A stretch of 34,167 nt of DNA. Source: Candidatus Zixiibacteriota bacterium (GTDB lineage: Bacteria; JAAXHH01). Made by a program: the position numbers and the translations under genes. The stretch lies in the NCBI GenBank assembly GCA_016867335.1, contig VGJU01000012.1, positions 1 through 34,167 of the forward strand, given 5' to 3'. The notes under the pieces are model-generated. The model was not told the origin of the DNA. It saw only the letters and a list, made by a program, of their open reading frames with translations, and ran no database searches. How positions within the stretch are numbered: position 1 is the first letter of the stretch; each line of letters starts with the position of its first letter. Of this stretch, positions 16,875 through 27,797 are shown in pieces.

Positions 16875-17672
16875 TCAGGACGGAGCGGTGGGAGGAACCG
16901 CCGTCTGGTCTTCTTCCATGTATTGGAGAAATTTGAGTGCTTTCAGTTCTCTGGCATCTTCCAGATGATACAGAAAAAACGAGCGAATGACGCGCACGAT
17001 TTCCTGTCTGGCCGTTCTGGACGGTTTCAGGCGCGACAGCAGATCGACCGGCATGGCGGCGACGCCGTTCAGGAGTTTGACCGCGCCGGGGGTGACAAGA
17101 AACGCGCCGGCGTCCTGTGTGACGCAACGCTCGCACAGGACGCCGCCAAGCGCCGGGCTGAAATGTGGGTTTGTCTCTTCGAGTTCCCGTGCGCAACCCG
17201 TACAACGGACAAATTGAATCGCGTATCCGAACGAAGCGGCGAAACGTAGTTGAAACCTCCAGAAAATAGCTTCTCCGGCTTCGGGGGGCTGTGTATTAAG
17301 CGCATGAAGCGTATGGCGGATCAACTCGAAAAGGTCGTGGCTTGGCTCTTCGCCGATGACAAGTCGGTTGACCAGTTCCGTTACTGCGCTGGCATAGGCC
17401 ATGCGGGTAAGGTCTTCGCTCAGACGCCGAAATACCGTCAGCACGTCCGCCTGATTGAGTGTTTGGAGTTCCTGATGTTCTTTGCGGCGGAAGGTTGCCG
17501 AAACGATCATAAAGGGCTGAAGAGCGGGCCCCGACTTGCTGTTGGCTTTTCGCGCGCCGCGCGCCACCGTCTTTATTTTGCCGAAATCACGTGTATATAA
17601 CGTCACCAATAGGCTGGAATCGCCCATGAGGGTGCGGTTGAGGACAATGGCGTCGGTGGCGCAGACGGACAT
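16875..17672 (-). CDS. recO: DNA repair protein RecO
   Basis: 265-residue recombination mediator acting with RecR in RecF-pathway gap repair. The N-terminal OB-fold (TDAIVLNRTLMGDSSLLVTL, GKIKTVARGARK) and the central helical domain with a zinc site (CTGC ... CERC, residues ~156-178) are both present. The C-terminal FFLYHLEDARELKALKFL matches the family end. ATG 17672 is the only sensible start but lacks a Shine-Dalgarno; a GGCGCGACGCGCC palindrome lies just upstream. The ftsB-like gene ends 72 bases before it. Confidence 0.93.
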   Translation of the reverse strand: MSVCATDAIVLNRTLMGDSSLLVTLYTRDFGKIKTVARGARKANSKSGPALQPFMIVSATFRRKEHQELQTLNQADVLTVFRRLSEDLTRMAYASAVTELVNRLVIGEEPSHDLFELIRHTLHALNTQPPEAGEAIFWRFQLRFAASFGYAIQFVRCTGCARELEETNPHFSPALGGVLCERCVTQDAGAFLVTPGAVKLLNGVAAMPVDLLSRLKPSRTARQEIVRVIRSFFLYHLEDARELKALKFLQYMEEDQTAVPPTAPS

Positions 17673-17744
17673 AGGAGAAATGATGAAAGGGCGCGTCGCG
17701 CCAAAGTTCGAAAAATAAAAACCGCAGAGTCGGATACGGACCGA

Positions 17745-18152
17745 TCAGGGTTTTTTGTCGGCCTCGTCCGTCGGTACGGTTTTTTCCGGATGAAATCGGT
17801 AGATAAGTTCGTCTTTACGGACCATGCCGTGTTTCTCTCGTGCGATGCGTTCCATCTCGAAACGCAGACGGGCGTTTTCTTCGGGATTGCCCTTGAGCAG
17901 TTCGAGATCGCTCTTGAGGTCCAACCGGCGTGCTTCCATCTCGCTTACTTCTTTTTCGAGCATCGTTTTTTCCCGCTGGAAGCCACGGATGGCAAGCCAT
18001 CCGTTACCACCTCCGATAAAGACGTAGGCCAGACCGCCGAGCGTTGCAAGCGCCACAGCCCAGAAGACGGGCCGCCGGAGCAGGTTGCCCCGCGCCCGTC
18101 GGACCGATGAGAAGGTACGCAACGGAGATTGGAACGGATTATGAACCTTCAT
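17745..18152 (-). CDS. ftsB: Septum formation initiator family protein (FtsB/DivIC-like)
   Basis: 135-residue bitopic divisome protein. A basic cytoplasmic N-terminus of ~30 residues is followed by one transmembrane helix (FWAVALATLGGLAYVFI), a coiled coil of ~50 residues (REKTMLEKEVSEMEARRL onward) and the family motif IAREKHGMVRKDELIYRF. This is the FtsB/DivIC layout, which bridges FtsL and FtsQ at the septum. I chose ATG 18152 over GTG 18155; GGAA lies upstream. It follows eno after 15 bases, the same eno-ftsB order as in proteobacteria, which supports the call. Confidence 0.86.
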   Translation of the reverse strand: MKVHNPFQSPLRTFSSVRRARGNLLRRPVFWAVALATLGGLAYVFIGGGNGWLAIRGFQREKTMLEKEVSEMEARRLDLKSDLELLKGNPEENARLRFEMERIAREKHGMVRKDELIYRFHPEKTVPTDEADKKP

Positions 18153-18167
18153 CACGCTTTCTTTCCG

Positions 18168-19496
<1,329 letters not shown>

Positions 19497-19523
19497 TTAG
19501 AAACAGCAAGGTTTACTGCCTGC

Positions 19524-19551
19524 AATATAGGACTTTGCCATTGGGCGTCAA
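19524..19551 (-). promoter_or_regulatory. Sigma70-type promoter for eno and the downstream run
   Basis: Minus strand: -35 TTGACG (19551-19546), a 16-base spacer and -10 TATATT (19529-19524). Each box matches the consensus at five of six positions. It lies in the divergent gap between eno and the E1-alpha gene, leaving a leader of about 60 bases before the eno ATG. Confidence 0.65.
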
Positions 19552-19605
19552 GCGACAACTCCAAACGATACATCGGCGTACGGGGCCACCCGTCACCGAT
19601 CTCTC

Positions 19606-19634
19606 TTGCCTTTGTTTGTTTGTCGGCATAGCTT
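19606..19634 (+). promoter_or_regulatory. Possible promoter for the plus-strand E1-alpha gene
   Basis: TTGCCT (19606-19611), 17 bases, then TAGCTT (19629-19634), in the divergent intergenic region. Both boxes match poorly, so this is offered mainly on position and spacing. Confidence 0.3.
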
Positions 19635-19691
19635 ATAGCCGTCCGAACACCGTGATACGGTCCCATTTTGGCTCTTTTCCGGAAAGATCCC

Positions 19692-20705
19692 ATGACACCC
19701 TCTGATTCCGTTTTGCTTTCCTCTGCGCGGTCGTTTGTCGATGTGGGCCTGACAAGAGACGATGCGCTCAAGATATACTACTATATGCGTTTGGCACGCG
19801 AGATCGACAACCGATCCATTGCGTTGTACCGACAAGGGCGGCTTTCCGGCGCGCTGTACACGGGTGTCGGCAATGAGGCAACCGCAGTCGCCAGTGCGTA
19901 TGCGCTCGAAGACGGAGACGCCATTTGCCCGATGCACCGTGATCTCGGCGCACAACTGGTGCGCGGCACATCTCCGCAAGAAGTCTTTGCCAACTACATG
20001 GGCAAGGCCGACACTTCCAGTCGAGGCAAGGACAGCAGTTTGCATATAGGCAGTGTCGAACGCCGTGTGTTTTCGCTGATCTCGCATCTTGGCTCCATGA
20101 TTCCCCTGACGGTCGGTGCGGCGCTTGCCAGCCAACTCACCGACCGGAACTACGTAGCCATGACCTATGTCGGCGATGGGGCGACCAGTATCGGGGATTT
20201 TCACGAAGGACTCAACTTTGCAGCGGTGCGCCGTCTTCCTTTTGTGCTGATCATCGAAAACAACCAGTATGCCTATTCGACACCCACCTCGCTTCAGTTT
20301 GCCTGCGAAAAGCTCTCTTCTCGCGCAAAAGGGTACGGTATTCCGGGGGAACAGGTAGACGGGACCGATGCGGTCGCGGTGTATGCCGCGGCCCGTCGCG
20401 CCGTGCAGCGTGCCCGCGCCGGAGAGGGAGCCTCCTTGATCGAAACCGTGACCATGCGCATGAGAGGTCATTCGGAGCATGACAAAGCCGAATACGTGCC
20501 GCCTGAGTTGCTGGAGGCATGGGCAAAAAAAGACCCCATACACCGCATGGAGACGTTGTTGACCGAGACCGGCTGGTGGAGCGGAGAAGAGAGGACCGCT
20601 ATGGAAAACCGCATTTTCCAAGAAATAGACGAAGCGCTCGTCGCCGCCGAGAACAGTCCCATGCCCGCCCCAGAAAAAGCCTTGACGGATGTCTACGCCG
20701 ATTGA
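19692..20705 (+). CDS. Thiamine-pyrophosphate-dependent dehydrogenase E1 component, alpha subunit
   Basis: 337-residue E1-alpha of the pyruvate / branched-chain 2-oxoacid / acetoin dehydrogenase group. The thiamine-diphosphate motif begins GDGATSIGDFHEGLNFA and ends ENNQYAYSTP; the phosphorylation-loop-like region RMRGHSEHDKAEYV is typical. ATG 19692 follows GGAAAG by five bases; a TTG eight codons upstream is also open. The usual partners (E1-beta, E2, E3) do not follow; instead the stop overlaps the next gene by 17 bases. The 2-oxoacid used cannot be told from sequence. Confidence 0.87.
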   Translation: MTPSDSVLLSSARSFVDVGLTRDDALKIYYYMRLAREIDNRSIALYRQGRLSGALYTGVGNEATAVASAYALEDGDAICPMHRDLGAQLVRGTSPQEVFANYMGKADTSSRGKDSSLHIGSVERRVFSLISHLGSMIPLTVGAALASQLTDRNYVAMTYVGDGATSIGDFHEGLNFAAVRRLPFVLIIENNQYAYSTPTSLQFACEKLSSRAKGYGIPGEQVDGTDAVAVYAAARRAVQRARAGEGASLIETVTMRMRGHSEHDKAEYVPPELLEAWAKKDPIHRMETLLTETGWWSGEERTAMENRIFQEIDEALVAAENSPMPAPEKALTDVYAD

Positions 20706-22986
20706 TCTGTTCTCGTTTCTCCAAGCATCGGGGCTGGACGAACCGTTGATTCGGGATCATTTTGCCCGGATGCCGGAAGGATATTTTCTGCGATATCCGG
20801 CCGAAGCGGTCCGGGATCATATCGCCATGATCGCGCGACTGGATACCGGCAATCTCGTAGAAGTCCGCACCGAGGCCCTCGGCATCCGCGAATGGCGGGT
20901 AACGGTCGTAGGGTTCGACTACATGGCCGAGATGTCCATCATTTCGGGTCTCATGGCGGCCGGTGGGCTTTCCATCGTAGACGGCGACGTCTTTACCTAT
21001 CGAGAAGCCACCGTTGCCGTTGCTCAACCCGAAACGTTGCGGCGACCGATGGGTTTTCATCGTCGTCCACGCCGCACACCCACGTCTGCAACGGGTCCAA
21101 ACGCTCCGGTTTCGCTAAACCGCCGCAAGATCGTAGACCTGTTCCACGTCCGCGCCGTCACACCGCAACCGCCCGATTGGACTCTTTTCGAGCAAGAGTT
21201 GGAAAACGCGATCCGTTTTCTCAGCATGGATCGGGTCGAAGAAGCGCGGACCCGTATCAACCTTCGGGTGGTGGACTATCTGCGCCAAACGGGGCAAGGC
21301 GGTACGCAACCCTTGTTTCCCATCCACATCGCCATCGACAACACGGTTACACCCGATGCGACACTGCTACGCATCGAAGGACAGGATACGCCCGCATTTC
21401 TCTACGCGCTGTCCACCGCGCTTGCGCTCCGCGGAATCAATATCGTTCGGATACACATCGAAACCCAAGGAGAAGACGTACGGGACACGCTGGAAGTGAC
21501 CGACCGGACCGGACACCCTATCTCCGATCCGGGGCGTATTGCGGAGCTAAGGTTCGTCATCGCGTTGATCAAACAGTTTACCCACTTGCTGACCCAGGCC
21601 CCCAACCCGGCTCAGGCGCTGGATCATTTCAACCATCTGATCGATCAGGTGCTGGCCAATGTCCGGTCGGAGCGTGAACTGGAGGCGACTTTCAGACACC
21701 TGGAAAAACAGCGGGTGGCCGGTGCCATGGCCAGGTTGTTCGGAACAAGCGATTTTCTGTGGGAAGACTTTCTTAGGATGCAGCACAAAAATCTTTTTCC
21801 CGTGCTTCAAGACATAGACGCCGTGGGGATTCGCAAAAGCCGCGAGCGTATGGCCGCGGAACTCAGGGCGAGACTGACCCGCGTAAGCGGCTACGAACGA
21901 CGGAAAGGAATGATCAACCGGTACAAGGATCGGGAAATGTTTCGGATCGACATGCGCGAGATTTTGTCGGATCAGGAAAATTTCCGGGTCTTTTCCCAGC
22001 AGCTTACCGATCTTGCCGAAATCGTTCTCAACGCCGTGTTCGAGGTGTGCGACGAAGAACTCAAGAAAAAATACGGCCAGCCTGTTCGCGCCGACGGCGC
22101 TCCGTGCGGGTTCTGTCTCTGTGCGCTCGGCAAATGCGGGGGCCGGGAGATGGGCTGGGCTTCCGATATCGAGATGATGTTTGTCTACGAAGAACAAGGG
22201 GTAACGCCCGGCCCGCATCGGGTGGAACACTCCGAGTACTTCGAGCGTCTTGCGCGTGTGATCTGCGACACCGTTGTAGCACGTAGGGCGGGTATATTCG
22301 AAATCGATTTGCGTTTGCGTCCTTATGGCGACAAGGGGGCACTGGCTTCTTCGCTCGAAATGTTCGTCAGATATTTCAACGAGCAGGGTGGCGCGTTGCC
22401 CTACGAGCGACAGGCGCTGATCAAACTTCGGGTAATCGGTGGGGACGAGACGCTCGGACGAAAAATAGAGGCGTCGCGCGATGCGTTTGTCTTTAGCGCC
22501 GTGCCGTTGGACCTGACGGCGCTGGCTCGATTGCGCGAACGCCAAAACGACGAATTGGTCGGTCCGGGCGCGATTAACGTGAAATACAGCTATGGCGGCG
22601 TGATCGATATCGAATACTATGTACAGGAACTTCAGATTCTCTACGGAAAAAACGCATCGGCGGTGCGCAGTCCGAATACGCTGGATGCCTTAGCTGCGCT
22701 TTACCAGATCGGACGGCTGTCCGAAACCGACTATCGGATGCTATCGGAAGCCTATACGTTTTTGCGGCGTCTGATCAATGCCCTTCGCATCGTACGGGGC
22801 AATGCCAAAGACCTCGTGTTGCCGGAGCGCGACTCACAGGCGTTCCGGTTTCTCGCGCGACGTCTCGGTTATCGGGAATCGCCGGACCACGACCCCTCCG
22901 AATCGCTCTGGCACGACATTCGCCGGTACATGGAACAGGCAGCACAGACACATCGTACCCGGTTTGGCTCGGACCGTCCGGCGTAA
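20689..22986 (+). CDS. Fusion of GlnD-type ACT domains with a GlnE-type adenylyltransferase half
   Basis: 765 residues. Residues ~28-118 resemble the GlnD C-terminus: EGYFLRYPAEAVRDHIAMI, then a first ACT domain. Residues ~209-285 are a second ACT domain (LLRIEGQDTPAFLYALSTAL, GINIVRIHIETQGEDVRDTL). Residues ~405-765 match one GlnE half: the nucleotidyltransferase motif GKCGGREMGWASDIEM (481-496), FEIDLRLRPYGDKG (~537), LPYERQALIKLRVIGG and the helical domain with GGVIDIEYYVQELQ. By my reading this is closer to the N-terminal (adenylyl-removing) half of E. coli GlnE. It probably adjusts glutamine synthetase, with ACT domains sensing glutamine or another amino acid. That role is inference. Confidence 0.82.
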   Translation: MSTPIDLFSFLQASGLDEPLIRDHFARMPEGYFLRYPAEAVRDHIAMIARLDTGNLVEVRTEALGIREWRVTVVGFDYMAEMSIISGLMAAGGLSIVDGDVFTYREATVAVAQPETLRRPMGFHRRPRRTPTSATGPNAPVSLNRRKIVDLFHVRAVTPQPPDWTLFEQELENAIRFLSMDRVEEARTRINLRVVDYLRQTGQGGTQPLFPIHIAIDNTVTPDATLLRIEGQDTPAFLYALSTALALRGINIVRIHIETQGEDVRDTLEVTDRTGHPISDPGRIAELRFVIALIKQFTHLLTQAPNPAQALDHFNHLIDQVLANVRSERELEATFRHLEKQRVAGAMARLFGTSDFLWEDFLRMQHKNLFPVLQDIDAVGIRKSRERMAAELRARLTRVSGYERRKGMINRYKDREMFRIDMREILSDQENFRVFSQQLTDLAEIVLNAVFEVCDEELKKKYGQPVRADGAPCGFCLCALGKCGGREMGWASDIEMMFVYEEQGVTPGPHRVEHSEYFERLARVICDTVVARRAGIFEIDLRLRPYGDKGALASSLEMFVRYFNEQGGALPYERQALIKLRVIGGDETLGRKIEASRDAFVFSAVPLDLTALARLRERQNDELVGPGAINVKYSYGGVIDIEYYVQELQILYGKNASAVRSPNTLDALAALYQIGRLSETDYRMLSEAYTFLRRLINALRIVRGNAKDLVLPERDSQAFRFLARRLGYRESPDHDPSESLWHDIRRYMEQAAQTHRTRFGSDRPA

Positions 22987-23144
22987 GCCTTCCCCTTGTT
23001 TCTTCCGCCTTTTATCTCTATATTCTGAAATATAAAATCTATGGAGACTTATCGGCGTTTTCGCAACCTGACGGAGCGTTCCGACGTTTTATCAGGGAAG
23101 GGCGATATACAAAACCTGTCTCTGACGCAGAAGGTTTTACGACG

Positions 23145-26100
23145 ATGATACGTATGTTCAAATGGGTAGCAGGCGTATGCGGTGCGGGGCTGGTGCTCCT
23201 GTGCGCTACAGCTTTTGTGCTGTTTATGACTGCTTACGGCAGAGACGAGGTCCGGCGTTTTATCGAATGGCAGGCCGGAAAAAAGATCAACGGTCGTCTT
23301 TCCGTAGGTAAGGTGGCCGGCAGTCCGTGGGAGTACGTCTATCTCCAGGACGTATCGATCACCCTGCCCGGTTATCTTGGCGGCGCAGAAGTCGTCGGAG
23401 CCGACGAAATAAGCATAGGGGTGAGCGGCTGGGACTATCTGCGCTACGGACGCCCCGTTTCAGTGGTCAGAATAGACGGTCTTCGCATTGCCTATCTCCA
23501 AGACGTAGACGGAAAAGGGATGGACGCCATCACGGCGCTGACCGCCGGACGCACCGAAACCCCGGATACTTCCGTTACATCCGGGTTCAAACCCCCGTTT
23601 TCGATCCCGGAAATCCATATCGCCAGAGGTAGGTTTCTGTATTTCGATCCCCGTGATTCTACGGCGCTCGATGCCAAAAACTTCTTCTTGCGCGGCTCGA
23701 TGTGGAAATCGGGGCGGATCAAGGCCATCATCGGTACACACTCCTCCACGTTTACCCTCGACGGTTATACGGACAATCTGTCCACGATTTTTGCAAACGT
23801 AGAACTCCACGGCGATACGCTCAAGGTCAACGATCTTACCCTCGAAGCCACTGCCGCGCCACCGCTTGCTTTTCATGTGGAGGGTGTCGTTTCTTCCATC
23901 CGTAGCCGAACCGCCGATCTGACCGTAAAAGCCACCGGAAGCGTCGGCTCTATCACCCGCATTCTTGGGATGGGTACGCCAATAGAAGGACGGTTCAGTT
24001 TTTCGGCCTTTTTGCGCCATACCTTGACCGACCCGGATATCGAGGCCCATCTCGAATCTCCGATATTCGACACGGACATAGGGTCTTTCAAGCTGGTCTC
24101 CCTCGACTTGCGCTATGCGAGAAACGTTCTTGCTATCGATCGGTTCCGGGGGCGGCATGAGACAGGTACGCTTTCCGGACGGGCGCTGCTGGACATGTCG
24201 GCGCCGGAGTATCGGTACGAGTTGGTCGTCGCCCCTGCCGAGTTGGCGCTCGAAGCACTACCTTTCTCGCTTATCGGAGAAACATTTCCTGTGGTCGGCA
24301 AGGCCACGGTGGGGGCTGAATTGCATGGAATCGGGTTTGACGCGCTGCCCACACTGGCCCGTCTCGATATACAGGCCCCAACGCTTTGGATCGGGGGCAA
24401 AAGAGTGGACCGCATACAGGGAGAAGCCCGATATCGAAACGGCGATCTGCGTCTTTCCGTGCGCAATCCGGCGGCGCAAGTCGCCGTTTCAGGTACGATT
24501 CAAACAGGCGGAGTCGTTCATCTCGATGTAGAAGCGAAAGCGCCGGATATAAAAGCCGTCACCGATCTGCTGGGCATGACTCCCGTACAAGGGGCCGCCG
24601 ATCTTTCCGCTACGCTTGACGGGTCGATAGACCGCCCTGACATCCGGTTTAGCGGTCAGGCGCAAAAACTGCGTGTCGCCGAGGTGCCGCTAGGTCATCT
24701 GGAGGTCGCCGGTTTTTACGGGGCGGATCGAATGGTTCGTTTCGACGCACGGCTGGATACCACCCGGGCCGTGCTTTCCGGAGAGGTAGAATGGACCGGC
24801 GACTATCCGCTTACCGGCATGCTCAGAACCCAGAATCTCCGGTTGAAAGACTATATCGTCTCCGATCCGGGCATCGGGCTGGACGCACTGCTGAAAATCG
24901 AAGGAGAACTGGAGGGAACCCTCGCAAATCCGCTATTTCGAGGCAACGGGCTGGTACAGGACCTGACGCTGCGCGGGGCCGACTTGGGCAACGCCAGTGT
25001 GGCGATCAAACTGAGGAATCCGGATCTTACCTTTACCATCGTCAAACCCGACCTTTCGGTTATAGCGGACGGATTGGTCAGCCTTACCGACGGTTATCCG
25101 TACGATCTGCGGGTCAACATCAAACGGGCCAATCTGTCGCCTGCGCTCGGCGTCATTGCCCGACGACCCATCGAAAGACGAACCGGGTGGGTGACCGGTC
25201 GCATCGAGGCAAAGGGGTTGGCTTCTTATCCGGACCAATCCACAGTGGTGATCGGTCTCGACTCGTTGGCTATGATCATGGACGATCGGAATCTCCACTT
25301 TTCGGCTCCCTCCACCATAAAACTCGACAAACAGTTGCTTACGATCGACCATTTTGAACTGGTTGGGGATATCGGCCATATCCTCGTCAACGGGATCGCC
25401 AGCCTTACACCCGGCGGCATCGTCAATCTCGAAGCGTTCCTCGAAGGCGTCCATTTGGATTTCGTATCTCCCTTCATGGTCTCTCAGGGGGCGCTCGACG
25501 GTACGCTCGACGGTCTTTTTTCACTTAACGGTTCACCCGACGCACCCACCTTGAACGGAACGTTGTATTCTGCCGATGTGTTCTACTCCGTAGACCGGCG
25601 TGTAAACCAGATCGGATCGATCTCCGCATCGGTACTCTATGAAGATCGAATGCTCAGAATGCCTGCGCTAAACATCCGCACGCCCATGGGATCGTCGATG
25701 GCCAGCGTCGAGTATCCTATCGATCTTCGCTGGGCAGGCGGAGATACGCTTCCGCTTGATACTCGGTATACCGCGTCCGCGGTGATGGAAAATCTTTCCA
25801 TCGCGCCGTTGCGCGAATTGGTGTCGGGTTTTATGCAGGGACTGGACGGTCTAATTCATGGCCGCATCGAACTTGTCGGCTCCACCATCAACCCGGAAGA
25901 ACTGACCGGAACCGTAGCCATCGACGCGCTCCGTCTTACCGGGCTTCAAAACGAGTTGGTCAACACCGATTCGATCCTGATTGCATTTAGCAGAGGCTAT
26001 GCGGACGTGAAAACCTTCGATGTCGTTATCCGCCCGCTCCATGATGCCGCCGTCTTGCTTGGCCGCATCTCCGCAAAGGGACGGCTGGCGTACGGGACCG

Positions 26101-27797
26101 GTCTGAAACAGCCGGTCGAATCCGACTTTCAGGCATCGTTCGACCATGTAGCCATCGATGCCGCGCTGTCGCTTACCGATATCGACGTCCCGCTGAGCGG
26201 TTTGGTGGACGGTCGTATTACCGTTTCCGGACCGCCTTCCGAAACTTCCATAGACACCCGGTTTTCCGCGGGTCAGATTCGATACAACGACGCCCTGATG
26301 GACAGCATAACCGGTCGGATCGTCTACGGACACGATCAGCTTGTTCTCCATGATCTCTCTTTTCTAATAAAAGGGAACCTGCTTGCTGCATACGGCAATA
26401 TACCGCTTTCTCCCGATACCGGCGGTATGGCGATTACGATCGAGGGAACCGCGATCGATCTTTCCTTTCTCAACGGTGGTCTGTACGAACTGGAAAGGGT
26501 GGGAGGAACGGCGGATATTCGACTGGCTGTGGGCGGAACGCCGACGGCGCCGCGATCCCAAGGCGAAATCTATATCCGAAACGCTGACATTCAGATACGG
26601 GACGTCAACCCCCCGCTCAGAGCGCCGGAGATGCGTTTTCGGGTCGAAGAAAATCGTATCGTCCTTCGACCAGTCGAGTTCAAGACGGGCAAAGGAAAGA
26701 TAAGTCTATCCGGGCGGGCGACCTTCGACCGATCCGGTATAGACGATTTCGAAACCCAACTGGCGCTGAGCCGCTCCGAAATCGAAATGGTCGGAACGGC
26801 GCGTGTGGTCGTCAACGGAACGCTCTCGGTAACGGGAAATCGGAAACGGTCTCAGGCGATCAGTGTCAACGCACCGATTTCACTGGCCGGATCCATTATC
26901 TATCCGCTCGACCTAAGCGATCTTGTGCTGGGAACGGGAGCCGTTATACGCCCACCCAAAGCGCCGGATCCTTTTCTGGAAAACATGCAGCTCGACGTCG
27001 AGCTGGACGTTCCTTCCCTGCGGGTGAAAAACGATCTGGCGGATATGGAATTGGAGGGCGGACTGGCGTTTTCCGGTACGGCCCAAAATCCTATCGTCAC
27101 TGGTTATGCCACGGCAAAAGAGGGTGGAAATATCGTCTATATAGACACGCGGTTTGCTGTGGAGACAGGACGCATCGAATTTATTCTCCGGAATCCGCTG
27201 GAAAGCTTCGTAGCGCTGATCGACGATCCTATCCAGCAACTCGATCCGCAGATTACACTGATAGCGCGCGCCCCCCGCGTGCGGGACATCTATGGAGCCG
27301 AATACGAGGTCGTTCTTGGGTTAAACGGACGCACGCTACAGCTAAGCCCTCAACTTACCGCCGCCCCGATCGACAACGTAGGATCGAACGCTCCGCAGTC
27401 CAATCTGGTAGATCAGGAGGTCGTGTCGTTGCTTACCTTCGGTTTGCCGGGCATTACCACCGAGGGGGCGACCGACGCGGTGGCGGGGCTTGGGCAGCGC
27501 GCACTGCTCATGGCCACGGGAAGTTCGGCGCAGCGTGTCCTGAAACTCGACGAATTTCGTATCGAAGGCGATGTCTTCAACAACCGAGAAACCAGAACCC
27601 CGGCGCAGATTACCATCAGCAAGCGGATCAACCAGCGGGCACAGGTGACGTTTACCCGGCTGTTCGACTCGTCGGACTACAAACTCCGCGTGGGTTATCA
27701 GTTGACAAACTATCTGTTTATCGAGACATTTACCGACCAACTGAGCGAGCACCCGCAAAACGGTCTTGACCTCAAAGTAAAATTCCGATTCCGATGA
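23145..27797 (+). CDS. tamB: Translocation and assembly module / AsmA-like protein TamB
   Basis: 1550-residue envelope protein of the TamB (DUF490) / AsmA-like group, which bridges the inner and outer membranes and is linked to phospholipid transport and outer-membrane protein assembly. An N-terminal transmembrane anchor (VAGVCGAGLVLLCATAFVLF) is followed by a very long run of beta-rich repeats. The C-terminal ~400 residues carry the conserved TamB domain, ending KRINQRAQVTFTRLFDSSDY and the YQLTNYLFIETFTDQ block. ATG 23145 has GAAGG ten bases upstream. The stop overlaps the Omp85 gene by four bases, the known tamA/bamA-tamB partnership with gene order reversed. Confidence 0.88.
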   Translation: MIRMFKWVAGVCGAGLVLLCATAFVLFMTAYGRDEVRRFIEWQAGKKINGRLSVGKVAGSPWEYVYLQDVSITLPGYLGGAEVVGADEISIGVSGWDYLRYGRPVSVVRIDGLRIAYLQDVDGKGMDAITALTAGRTETPDTSVTSGFKPPFSIPEIHIARGRFLYFDPRDSTALDAKNFFLRGSMWKSGRIKAIIGTHSSTFTLDGYTDNLSTIFANVELHGDTLKVNDLTLEATAAPPLAFHVEGVVSSIRSRTADLTVKATGSVGSITRILGMGTPIEGRFSFSAFLRHTLTDPDIEAHLESPIFDTDIGSFKLVSLDLRYARNVLAIDRFRGRHETGTLSGRALLDMSAPEYRYELVVAPAELALEALPFSLIGETFPVVGKATVGAELHGIGFDALPTLARLDIQAPTLWIGGKRVDRIQGEARYRNGDLRLSVRNPAAQVAVSGTIQTGGVVHLDVEAKAPDIKAVTDLLGMTPVQGAADLSATLDGSIDRPDIRFSGQAQKLRVAEVPLGHLEVAGFYGADRMVRFDARLDTTRAVLSGEVEWTGDYPLTGMLRTQNLRLKDYIVSDPGIGLDALLKIEGELEGTLANPLFRGNGLVQDLTLRGADLGNASVAIKLRNPDLTFTIVKPDLSVIADGLVSLTDGYPYDLRVNIKRANLSPALGVIARRPIERRTGWVTGRIEAKGLASYPDQSTVVIGLDSLAMIMDDRNLHFSAPSTIKLDKQLLTIDHFELVGDIGHILVNGIASLTPGGIVNLEAFLEGVHLDFVSPFMVSQGALDGTLDGLFSLNGSPDAPTLNGTLYSADVFYSVDRRVNQIGSISASVLYEDRMLRMPALNIRTPMGSSMASVEYPIDLRWAGGDTLPLDTRYTASAVMENLSIAPLRELVSGFMQGLDGLIHGRIELVGSTINPEELTGTVAIDALRLTGLQNELVNTDSILIAFSRGYADVKTFDVVIRPLHDAAVLLGRISAKGRLAYGTGLKQPVESDFQASFDHVAIDAALSLTDIDVPLSGLVDGRITVSGPPSETSIDTRFSAGQIRYNDALMDSITGRIVYGHDQLVLHDLSFLIKGNLLAAYGNIPLSPDTGGMAITIEGTAIDLSFLNGGLYELERVGGTADIRLAVGGTPTAPRSQGEIYIRNADIQIRDVNPPLRAPEMRFRVEENRIVLRPVEFKTGKGKISLSGRATFDRSGIDDFETQLALSRSEIEMVGTARVVVNGTLSVTGNRKRSQAISVNAPISLAGSIIYPLDLSDLVLGTGAVIRPPKAPDPFLENMQLDVELDVPSLRVKNDLADMELEGGLAFSGTAQNPIVTGYATAKEGGNIVYIDTRFAVETGRIEFILRNPLESFVALIDDPIQQLDPQITLIARAPRVRDIYGAEYEVVLGLNGRTLQLSPQLTAAPIDNVGSNAPQSNLVDQEVVSLLTFGLPGITTEGATDAVAGLGQRALLMATGSSAQRVLKLDEFRIEGDVFNNRETRTPAQITISKRINQRAQVTFTRLFDSSDYKLRVGYQLTNYLFIETFTDQLSEHPQNGLDLKVKFRFR

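Noticed and set aside
23019-23034. TATATT/AATATA inverted repeat before tamB as a promoter or operator
   Set aside because: No suitable -35 box lies upstream and the AT-rich symmetry is short; it may be chance.
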